Source: Bacillota bacterium
GTDB taxonomy: Bacteria; Bacillota; Clostridia; Tissierellales; Sedimentibacteraceae
Direction of reading: 5' to 3'
DNA length: 5,542 bases
NCBI GenBank assembly: GCA_023416855.1
Contig: JAEZGU010000181.1
Location: 1-5,542 of the forward strand
Shown here: piece by piece, positions 1 through 5,542 of the stretch
Position numbering within the stretch: position 1 is the stretch's first letter
How the letters are laid out: every line of letters begins with the position of its first letter
Program-made: the position numbers and the translations under genes
Notes under the pieces: model-generated
Databases searched by the model: none
The model's input: the letters and a program-made list of their open reading frames with translations, nothing else
What the model was told of the DNA's origin: nothing

Positions 1-767
1 CCATATCCAAAAGATGGATTATTGTAATGATTTCCTATTCGCGGATCAAGACAAACACCCTCAATTATATCCTTCGTATTTAATCCCTTTAACTCAGCAT
101 AGGTATCTAATTCATTGAAATAGCTTACCCTTAAAGCCAAGTATGTATTTGCAAATAATTTCACAGCCTCCGCCTCGGTGAAACCCATATAAAGCGTTTC
201 AATATTTTTTTTGATAGCACCTTTTTGTAATACTTCAGCAAATATACGTGATGCCTCAAGTAATCGTTCATCCTCTAAATCTGTTCCAACTATGATACGA
301 GAAGGATAAAGATTATCATACAATGCTTTTGATTCCCTTAAAAATTCGGGGCTAAAGATAATATTAGAAGTGTTATATTTTTTTCTGACATGATTAGTGA
401 ATCCCACCGGAATAGTTGATTTGATAACCATAATCGCATCTTTATTACATTGCATCACCTGTTTTATTACTGTCTCAACAGTAGATGTGTCAAAGAAGTT
501 CTTTGTACTATCATAATTTGTTGGTACAGCAATAATCACATAATCTGCATCTTTATAGGCTGTTTCCGCATCTAGCGTCGCCCTTAGGTTCAATTTTCTT
601 TCAGAAAGATATTCTTCAATATAGTCATCTTTAATAGGAGTTATATTGTTATTTATCATTTCTATTTTTTCAGGAATTATATCCACAGCAACTATTTCAT
701 GATGTTGTGCTAATAGTACCGCCAAAGACAAACCAACATATCCTGTTCCTGCTATAGTAATTTTCAT
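1..767 (-). CDS. ugd: UDP-glucose 6-dehydrogenase, 3' part beyond window
   Basis: This cytosolic enzyme oxidises UDP-glucose to UDP-glucuronic acid with two NAD+, supplying an acidic sugar precursor. I translated 255 residues from ATG 767-765; the frame stays open to the left edge. Residues 7-12 (GTGYVG) are the Rossmann NAD-binding loop and D29 ends the second strand, as in NAD-using members. Family catalytic positions are visible: T118 in KSTIPVG, E141 and E145 in SPEFLRE, K203 and N207 in KLFANTYLA. The stretch GVCLDPRIGNHYNNPSFGY (237-255) closely resembles enterobacterial-type Ugd and argues against UDP-ManNAc dehydrogenase. The catalytic Cys, expected within about five residues, lies just past the edge. 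The family is usually near 390 residues, so about one third is missing. The gene follows wzx after 44 nt with its own strong ribosome binding site. By eye it is less AT-rich than wzx. Confidence 0.96.
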   Translation of the reverse strand, partial: MKITIAGTGYVGLSLAVLLAQHHEIVAVDIIPEKIEMINNNITPIKDDYIEEYLSERKLNLRATLDAETAYKDADYVIIAVPTNYDSTKNFFDTSTVETVIKQVMQCNKDAIMVIKSTIPVGFTNHVRKKYNTSNIIFSPEFLRESKALYDNLYPSRIIVGTDLEDERLLEASRIFAEVLQKGAIKKNIETLYMGFTEAEAVKLFANTYLALRVSYFNELDTYAELKGLNTKDIIEGVCLDPRIGNHYNNPSFGY

Positions 768-777
768 ACTTTTGTTA

Positions 778-784
778 CTCCTTT
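778..784 (-). promoter_or_regulatory. Ribosome binding site of ugd
   Basis: AAAGGAG on the minus strand lies 10 nt before the ATG at 767. It is the strongest Shine-Dalgarno match in the window. It gives ugd independent initiation, unlike the upstream genes that overlap one another. The 44-nt gap it sits in (768-811) shows no hairpin and no clear promoter. Confidence 0.8.
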
Positions 785-811
785 ATATTTTTCCTTATAA
801 TCACACCAGTT

Positions 812-2110
812 TCATATGCTTTCTCTGTTTATTTTCACTTTGTTACCACTAACAAAAAGCCAAATAATCATTGATAGCACTCCTAATAGAGTATACGCAG
901 CAATTGTGGCCACGGCACACATCTCTATAGAAGATGCATTTACTAATAATATAATATATATTATAAAGCTAATTGCTAAAGTGATCGTATTATAGGGTAT
1001 CTTGCTTATTCCATCTAAAGGATTTCTTAACAGTAAGTATAATGAGTTTGGAATAACAGAAATAATCAATACTTTGACCAAACCTATGCATTGTAAATAA
1101 TCATCATTGTACAAAAGTTTTATTACGAATTCTCCAAATAAATAAATGAACAGAATTGCTATAATACTAACGGCAAGATAGATAACTGCCAAAATATTTA
1201 TTTTCCTATTAACATCCTTGTGTGTATGATCTATCAAACTTTTACTCACAAGCGGAAGAAGAATCGTTCCAACAAGACTAAATAAAGGAGTTATTAACGA
1301 GTTAATCGATAATGCAGCCGAAAAATATCCAACTTGCTCCAAATCAAATCTATTTTTTATTATTATCAAAGGAATTAGACTATAAGAAAACAGAATAAAT
1401 TCTCCTGGGACTCGTGGCAATGAGTATATAAGTAAAGTTTTTATTGTTTTCCAGCTAATGTAGGTTTTTCGTATTTTATATTGATGTTTAATATAAATAT
1501 TGATAATTTCATACAAACCGTAGATGATTTGACAAATACCCCAAATCAAATATAAATAATATAAATTATCATCTATGAATAGTAGCAAAGCAACTAATAT
1601 AATTTGCATTACAATATTTATAAGGTTGTACATAACAAAGTTATTCTTACCTCTATAATAAGAATATGCATATGCTATCAGACTAGATCCTAAAGAATAT
1701 AAAACTATAGGCAAGAAAAAGACTTTAAGACTATTGTCTCCAAATGCCAATGTCGAAAATATATCACCGAAGCTAAATAATACAATGGATATTGCTATGA
1801 AAGCAGTAAGAATAATAATTAATCCTGCATTATAATACTTCGCAACTTGCTGTTCATCCTTTTGTGCATGTGACTCAGCTATATACTTAGGTATCGCAAT
1901 ACCCAGTGCCATAATCATGATGTATGACATTACAGCGATTAAACGCCTTATTAAGTTATATGTTCCATAATCTTCTACACTATACTGATTACTGACAATT
2001 TTATTTATAACAAATGAAATCAGCATAACCAAAAATTGTCCTGCAAATGTAACAGCTAAGTCTTTAAAAAATGCATCCTTTTTTAAGACTAATAAAACTT
2101 TATTCTTCAT
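812..2110 (-). CDS. wzx: Wzx-type repeat-unit flippase (MOP/MATE superfamily)
   Basis: This predicted inner-membrane protein of 432 residues should flip the undecaprenyl-diphosphate-linked repeat unit from the cytoplasmic to the outer face. About 12-14 hydrophobic segments span nearly the whole length, typical in size and topology for polysaccharide flippases. Family-like patches are YSVEDYGTYNLIRR (43-56) after the first helix, LGIAIPKYIAE (69-79), YYRGKNNF (151-158) and YSLPRVPGEF (229-238), which opens the second half-repeat. The start at ATG 2110 overlaps the wzy stop by 11 nt. Its upstream sequence has only a weak AAAG-like site, so translation is probably coupled to wzy. Flippases diverge with the glycan, so the symbol rests on family and context, not on a known serotype. 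Hand-counted lines within it are 20-35% GC, low for the window. Confidence 0.9.
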   Translation of the reverse strand: MKNKVLLVLKKDAFFKDLAVTFAGQFLVMLISFVINKIVSNQYSVEDYGTYNLIRRLIAVMSYIMIMALGIAIPKYIAESHAQKDEQQVAKYYNAGLIIILTAFIAISIVLFSFGDIFSTLAFGDNSLKVFFLPIVLYSLGSSLIAYAYSYYRGKNNFVMYNLINIVMQIILVALLLFIDDNLYYLYLIWGICQIIYGLYEIINIYIKHQYKIRKTYISWKTIKTLLIYSLPRVPGEFILFSYSLIPLIIIKNRFDLEQVGYFSAALSINSLITPLFSLVGTILLPLVSKSLIDHTHKDVNRKINILAVIYLAVSIIAILFIYLFGEFVIKLLYNDDYLQCIGLVKVLIISVIPNSLYLLLRNPLDGISKIPYNTITLAISFIIYIILLVNASSIEMCAVATIAAYTLLGVLSMIIWLFVSGNKVKINRESI

Positions 2111-3371
2111 AAATATGGCTACTTTCTATCTGAGTTATTGTCTTTCGATTGTATGCGTAAAAGATGAAAAAAGCAAACACAAAGAATATGAATATATATG
2201 AGGTATATACCCAAGCAGAGGCAATAAAATATAAATCCCAAAATAGAATCATTGATAACAATACTTGGCTACCGATATTGGCTCTATCCTTTTGTATCAT
2301 TGTATTACAGGTTGCTACTGTGATTATACCTAATGCTAATATCCAGAACAGGCTTAAAACCATTCCCCAATCTTCGATAAGAGGGCGAAATTGTGTATAC
2401 ACATTCGTACATGATCCCGGTATAAAGGTATATATACCCGAAACCTTTTCTGCAACTCCCAATCTTGCTGATATAGCCAAAAACGTATTTATCCCCAATC
2501 CATAATCGACTGTGTTGGCTTTAATACTTGAATACCAAGTATCGAATCCCTGTATATGACCAAATGCATATTCTCCTATTTTAGTAATAATTATATTGGG
2601 GTCAATATCAGTTGTTCCAACACGTAAGAGAAAGCTTAAATAGATTAATACAAAAAAGATACCCGCTGCTGCCAAACCCAACAGTATAATTTTAAGGTTC
2701 AATTTCACTTTAAAATAACTTTTATTTTTATTTAGATAAGAAACATAAAAGCCGATAAAAAATAGGATTACATATGCAATCAATGCTAATTTGGCATTAG
2801 TTATTAGAACTAACAGCAAAACCGGCACAATACTGACAAAGCAAACCATCTTTTTTTTTCGGTCATTTGCATATACAAATGAGTAACCGCAACATAGAGG
2901 CGAGACATATATAAACAAATTCAAAATCTGCTCAATTGTTGAACTTGATACTTTTCCTGAATAACGCAATACTGCTAAACTATGGCTTATATTCAATAAC
3001 GAGGAAAAACTTCCTAAAGCATTAATCAATATACCATTTTTTACCATATTGAAAACCACACTGCCAAATGCTAAAGCAATAAAACATAATAGCATTCCCC
3101 ATGAAATATTAGGTATTTTGCTTGTATTTTGCTTTTCCTCACTATACTTAAAAGAAAAGAATGCTTGAGGTAAAATATATAACAATACAGATAAAAGAAT
3201 CCATGTGACTCCTTTAAAAGGAAAAGAATACCGAGAACCAAGTGTTGCTATGCTACCTATGCAGAATGCAATCCATACAATTGCGAATAGCCCTGCCGGA
3301 TGAAATATGTGTATTTTAAAAAGCAATAAAACAATTAAAATAATGAAAATCAATAAAAGTGCAAGCACCAT
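2100..3371 (-). CDS. wzy: Wzy-like repeat-unit polymerase
   Basis: This integral membrane protein of 423 residues probably joins flipped repeat units into a chain on the outer face. It has about 10-12 hydrophobic segments: one at the N terminus (2-18), a dense group through residue 210, another at 228-249, and two or three at the C terminus (338-407). A long, less hydrophobic region (250-336) fits the large external loop of Wzy proteins. It carries FGHIQGFDTWY (270-280) and NVYTQFRPLIEDWG (323-336), the latter like the conserved FRP...D.G segment of the oligosaccharide repeat-unit polymerase family (TIGR04370-like, from memory). The ATG at 3371 has AAAGGA 8 nt upstream, inside the last codons of the glycosyltransferase gene. 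A run of nine A's on the coding strand (2859-2851, residues RKKK 171-174) is a possible slippage site. Wzy proteins share little sequence, so linkage specificity cannot be read. Confidence 0.88.
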   Translation of the reverse strand: MVLALLLIFIILIVLLLFKIHIFHPAGLFAIVWIAFCIGSIATLGSRYSFPFKGVTWILLSVLLYILPQAFFSFKYSEEKQNTSKIPNISWGMLLCFIALAFGSVVFNMVKNGILINALGSFSSLLNISHSLAVLRYSGKVSSSTIEQILNLFIYVSPLCCGYSFVYANDRKKKMVCFVSIVPVLLLVLITNAKLALIAYVILFFIGFYVSYLNKNKSYFKVKLNLKIILLGLAAAGIFFVLIYLSFLLRVGTTDIDPNIIITKIGEYAFGHIQGFDTWYSSIKANTVDYGLGINTFLAISARLGVAEKVSGIYTFIPGSCTNVYTQFRPLIEDWGMVLSLFWILALGIITVATCNTMIQKDRANIGSQVLLSMILFWDLYFIASAWVYTSYIFIFFVFAFFIFYAYNRKTITQIESSHIYEE

Positions 3372-3376
3372 TGTGA

Positions 3377-4183
3377 TTATCCTTTCCGGTTATCGTTATT
3401 ACAATAATTTTCATAGTAATAAATAACAGAGTTCTTGTATTCCTGCCCTAAATCCCCTTTAAACAACTTTATTGAACCATCTTCTTTGTGTATGCATTCT
3501 AATCCTAAATTGTAATAAACCGGTATCTCCAATCTCTTGCATCGTTTTGCTAATATTCCCTCTTCCCCAAATAAGAAGATGTTTTCATCAAATACTTCCT
3601 TTAATATATCAATTGATTTAATCGAAAATACGATAAAACTTCCATGTGGTTGGAATACTCTTTTCGGATCTTTGCATGAATGTACTCGAAAAAAAGTTCT
3701 AAGTAATTTATTCATCAACAGACCTAATATAAAAAGCAAACGCAGATTATTCTTATAGCCAATATAAAGGCATTTATCTGCCAATTTGCATTCTTTCGCT
3801 AACATAGGATTTTGATTTTTTCCGTTTAAGGTAATGATCTTTCCACAGTAAATTCCTTCAAATCCAAGCATTTCGGTGCTAAATTTTTTAACAATTATAT
3901 CGGGGTTAGATATAATCAAATACTCAAAATCATAATGATTTCGAGCATAATCTATCCCTCTATTATTTCCGTAACTATATCCTTTGTTAGGAATATTGAT
4001 AAAATCACAATCATTTTCTAGGGCGATTTTCTCGAATTTTTTCATACTATCATCATCAAAATAGCTATTGACAATGATAATTCTGTACTCATCTACGTTT
4101 TCATTTACCGATACAATAAAATCCTTTATATCATCCGTATTTCTGTATGTTAGAACTACAAATACATTCTTTACCCTAATCAT
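3377..4183 (-). CDS. Family 2 glycosyltransferase, rhamnosyltransferase-like
   Basis: This enzyme of 268 residues should transfer a sugar from a nucleotide donor to the lipid-linked repeat unit at the cytoplasmic membrane face. The GT-A fold is seen in order: VKNVFVVLTYRN (4-15) as first strand, IIIVNS (35-40) as second strand, NKGYSYGNNRGIDYA (66-80), SNPDI (92-96) as the metal-binding DxD-like site, QPHGSFIVF (178-186), and FLFGEEGILAKR (203-214) resembling the ExD-type catalytic segment of WbbL-like rhamnosyltransferases. The usual second-strand VDN reads VNS, a mild divergence. The frame is open to an ATG at 4216, but that start has a poor ribosome site. The ATG at 4183 has GGAG at 8 nt and begins right at the fold, so I use it. 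The start overlaps the acyltransferase stop by 8 nt. Donor and acceptor are unknown; rhamnose is only a guess by resemblance. Confidence 0.88.
   Translation of the reverse strand: MIRVKNVFVVLTYRNTDDIKDFIVSVNENVDEYRIIIVNSYFDDDSMKKFEKIALENDCDFINIPNKGYSYGNNRGIDYARNHYDFEYLIISNPDIIVKKFSTEMLGFEGIYCGKIITLNGKNQNPMLAKECKLADKCLYIGYKNNLRLLFILGLLMNKLLRTFFRVHSCKDPKRVFQPHGSFIVFSIKSIDILKEVFDENIFLFGEEGILAKRCKRLEIPVYYNLGLECIHKEDGSIKLFKGDLGQEYKNSVIYYYENYCNNDNRKG
3380..3385 (-). promoter_or_regulatory. Ribosome binding site of wzy
   Basis: AAAGGA on the minus strand lies 8 nt before the ATG at 3371 and within the final codons of the glycosyltransferase gene, whose stop is at 3379-3377. It supports the chosen start of the polymerase and close coupling to the gene before it. 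Confidence 0.75.
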
Positions 4184-4742
4184 CCATCTTTCTCCATCTG
4201 TGTTCATCAAAATCATATTTCTTTATCACGCGCGCTGGATTACCGACTGCTATTGAATAATCAGGAATATTCTTTGTTACTATAGCACCTGCTCCAATCA
4301 CACATTTATTACCAATATTCACTCCGGATAAGATGACCACGTTTTCACCAATCCAGCAACCATGTCCAATGCTCACATCAGAACAGATCAGCTCTTGATC
4401 TTTATACGGAATAGACAATTCAGGATGCATCCCATGATTTTCAGAAGCAATACAGACATTACTAGCAATAATTGTATCTTGTCCGATTATAATTGAGGCT
4501 CCGAGCAAAAAGGAAACTCTATGACCGATATATGTATTATTACCAAAAATCAACTTAGCGTTTTCCTTGAAAAAGTTTATTCTGACTTGATTACCAATCG
4601 ACACATTATTACCAAATACAATCTGTCTGGAATGATTAATATTAGCTCCCTTTCTAATAAATAAGAATTTACTTCGGAAATTACTTAATAATAAATAGGG
4701 ATGAAAAATCAGCATATAGAAATATTTAATCACTTTTTTCAT
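4176..4742 (-). CDS. Hexapeptide-repeat (left-handed beta-helix) O-acetyltransferase
   Basis: This probable cytosolic acetyl-CoA-dependent enzyme of 188 residues likely acetylates a hydroxyl of a repeat-unit sugar or sugar precursor. After a hydrophobic N-terminal stretch (about 5-30), hexapeptide repeats of the [LIV]-G-x-x type run from about residue 40: FGNNVSIG, FGNNTYIG, IGQDTIIA, then VSIGHGCWIG and VNIGNKCVIGAGAIVTK. The loop SENHGMHP (100-107) holds the likely catalytic H103, as in maltose, galactoside and WcaF-like acetyltransferases. The C-terminal VGNPARVIKKYD (166-177) is the family's usual ending. Length fits the family. The frame opens at a TTG at 4748, but the in-frame ATG at 4742 sits 10 nt after GGAG against 4 nt for the TTG, so ATG is preferred. 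It overlaps the SDR stop by 17 nt. Target sugar and position are unknown; an N-acyl role is less likely but possible. Confidence 0.9.
   Translation of the reverse strand: MKKVIKYFYMLIFHPYLLLSNFRSKFLFIRKGANINHSRQIVFGNNVSIGNQVRINFFKENAKLIFGNNTYIGHRVSFLLGASIIIGQDTIIASNVCIASENHGMHPELSIPYKDQELICSDVSIGHGCWIGENVVILSGVNIGNKCVIGAGAIVTKNIPDYSIAVGNPARVIKKYDFDEHRWRKMDD
4192..4195 (-). promoter_or_regulatory. Ribosome binding site that sets the glycosyltransferase start at 4183
   Basis: GGAG (followed by AAAG) on the minus strand lies 8 nt before ATG 4183-4181. The longer alternative ATG at 4216 has no comparable purine run, and its 11 extra residues (MILMNTDGERW) do not fit the start of a GT-A fold. The site is inside the 3' end of the acyltransferase gene, as expected for coupled genes. 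Confidence 0.75.
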
Positions 4743-5542
4743 TTTCAATGATCTCCATTACTTTTCTATTATCCCCCCACACAGCTTTAGAATCATACGG
4801 TCTATCTGGATAGGCACCATATTGTAAAGAAATATTCAAATGATTATCTTTAATAAATCTTTCTACACGAGTAGATAACTTTTCTGGGTAACCGGAGCAT
4901 GCGTTGATGATTCCATTTATGCGGTTTTGTGATACAATCGCTGCAACTTGATCACAGAAGTCATCATAATCCAAAAAGTCCCATTGATTCTGTCCCATTG
5001 TAAATGGGAATTCCGTTTTTTCTTCATTCGCAGCCTTTAGTATCTTAGAGAATATTGATGAACCTAATTCTGCATTTCCAACAATGTAATATCCTCTAAT
5101 CCATTGACTAATCACATCACAACCATCACATAATAGAAAAGTCATTTTTCTTAATGCATCTTTCGAGATTCCATATAAACTTAACGGGTTTGTGGGCGTA
5201 TTTTCATTAATGCTTCCTTCAAAAAAACCCACTTCATGCATCGTACCTAAAACAGATATTTGCTTAGCTCCTCCTGTTACCATTTTTTTAATAAAAGCAT
5301 AATGCAATGGCAAATCATTAATATGGCTAATATCATTATGCAAAAAACCATTGCGCCAAGCAAGGTGAAGAACCACATCTGGCTGATCAAAACTATCGTA
5401 TGTTATATTTTCATCAAATATGTTTGCGACAATACCCTTTGCTCTACTATCAACATGATCCAATTGCAAATCTGTAGCGATTATCTCATGCCCCTTGTCC
5501 AATAGTTTTTTTACAACGCCTTGACCAATATAACCATTAGCC
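4726..5542 (-). CDS. NAD-dependent nucleotide-sugar epimerase/reductase (extended SDR), 5' end beyond window
   Basis: This predicted cytosolic oxidoreductase acts on an NDP-sugar, but its substrate is not recognised. The frame is open to the right edge, giving 271 visible residues. The first, ANGYIGQG (1-8), is the Rossmann GxxGxxG loop with its first Gly just outside, so only about 6-10 N-terminal residues are missing. A TTG at 5502 lies inside the Rossmann helix and is not the start. D24 ends the second strand, favouring NAD over NADP. VVLHLAW (56-62) leads into the cofactor-facing strand, T100 in LGTMHEVG is the catalytic Ser/Thr position, and Y123/K127 in LYGISK are the YxxxK pair. Later segments include QWIRGYYIVG (about 149-158) and YPDRPYDS near the C terminus, in the substrate-binding half. 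Its stop overlaps the acetyltransferase start by 17 nt. A 4-keto reductase for a deoxysugar or a 4-epimerase are both plausible. Confidence 0.87.
   Translation of the reverse strand, partial: ANGYIGQGVVKKLLDKGHEIIATDLQLDHVDSRAKGIVANIFDENITYDSFDQPDVVLHLAWRNGFLHNDISHINDLPLHYAFIKKMVTGGAKQISVLGTMHEVGFFEGSINENTPTNPLSLYGISKDALRKMTFLLCDGCDVISQWIRGYYIVGNAELGSSIFSKILKAANEEKTEFPFTMGQNQWDFLDYDDFCDQVAAIVSQNRINGIINACSGYPEKLSTRVERFIKDNHLNISLQYGAYPDRPYDSKAVWGDNRKVMEIIENEKSD
4753..4756 (-). promoter_or_regulatory. Ribosome binding site that sets the acetyltransferase start at 4742
   Basis: GGAG on the minus strand lies 10 nt before ATG 4742-4740 and only 4 nt before the alternative TTG at 4748-4746. The spacing and the codon both favour the ATG. 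The site lies within the last codons of the SDR gene. Confidence 0.65.

Noticed and set aside
1..767. ugd lacking its catalytic Cys and C-terminal third as a pseudogene
   Set aside because: The frame is open to the first base and ends exactly where the expected GGYC segment would continue. The truncation is the window edge, not a mutation.
2164..2505. Plus-strand open frame of 113 codons
   Set aside because: It lies fully antisense to the polymerase gene, has no family resemblance and no convincing ribosome site. The minus-strand frame explains the region.
3537..4256. Short plus-strand open frames at 3537-3758 and 4068-4256
   Set aside because: Both are antisense to the glycosyltransferase (the second also reaches the acetyltransferase) and have no recognisable product.
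4993..5021. Perfect 7-bp inverted repeat (TCCCATT, 3-nt loop) followed by six T's on the plus strand, like a small terminator
   Set aside because: The stem is short with three G/C pairs, the T run begins 6 nt after it, and no plus-strand gene precedes it. On the minus strand it is coding sequence for FPFTMG in the SDR. It is probably chance.
5260..5505. Plus-strand open frame of 81 codons
   Set aside because: It is antisense to the SDR gene, whose minus-strand frame carries intact catalytic motifs.
5500..5542. SDR starting at TTG 5502
   Set aside because: The same frame continues upstream through the Rossmann glycine loop (NGYIGQG) to the window edge. A start at 5502 would delete the NAD-binding motif.
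1..5542. Mobile elements, CRISPR, tRNA or rRNA genes, riboswitches
   Set aside because: I saw no transposase frame, regular repeat array, cloverleaf or conserved RNA leader. Coding sequence fills almost all of the window.

Overview
The window is an AT-rich stretch of a surface-polysaccharide locus (capsule, exopolysaccharide or O-antigen type). All six recognisable genes lie on the minus strand, so transcription runs from the right edge to the left. In order of transcription they are: a nucleotide-sugar epimerase/reductase of the extended SDR family (5' end cut by the window), a left-handed beta-helix acyltransferase, a family 2 glycosyltransferase, a Wzy-like repeat-unit polymerase, a Wzx-like flippase, and UDP-glucose 6-dehydrogenase (3' end cut by the window). 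Together, wzx, wzy, a glycosyltransferase and sugar-modifying genes identify the Wzx/Wzy-dependent pathway.

The organism cannot be named from this sequence. Low GC, frequent purine-rich Shine-Dalgarno sequences (AAAGGAG, GGAG, AAAGGA) and proteins with a Firmicutes look suggest a low-GC Gram-positive bacterium, such as a gut Clostridia or a lactic acid bacterium. This is inference. Similar clusters move between phyla, so a Gram-negative host is not excluded.

Layout: 5542-4726 SDR; 4742-4176 acyltransferase, overlapping the SDR end by 17 nt; 4183-3377 glycosyltransferase, overlapping by 8 nt; a 5-nt gap; 3371-2100 wzy; 2110-812 wzx, overlapping by 11 nt; a 44-nt gap; 767-1 ugd. The packing indicates one operon with translational coupling. 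I see no promoter or intrinsic terminator for the minus-strand transcript, so both the start and the end of the operon lie outside. No stretch over 300 bases is free of genes. I found no RNA genes, mobile elements or CRISPR.

How they work together (inference): Ugd makes UDP-glucuronic acid and the SDR probably makes or finishes another activated sugar. The glycosyltransferase adds one residue to the undecaprenyl-linked repeat unit, and the acyltransferase acetylates a sugar. Wzx flips the finished unit across the membrane and Wzy polymerises it outside. The initiating phosphoglycosyltransferase, the other glycosyltransferases and the chain-length control genes are not in this window.

Two starts differ from the longest open frame: the glycosyltransferase is placed at 4183 (not 4216) and the acyltransferase at ATG 4742 (not TTG 4748), both because of well-placed ribosome binding sites. 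The locus type is well known. The repeat-unit chemistry and the SDR substrate are the parts that may be undescribed.
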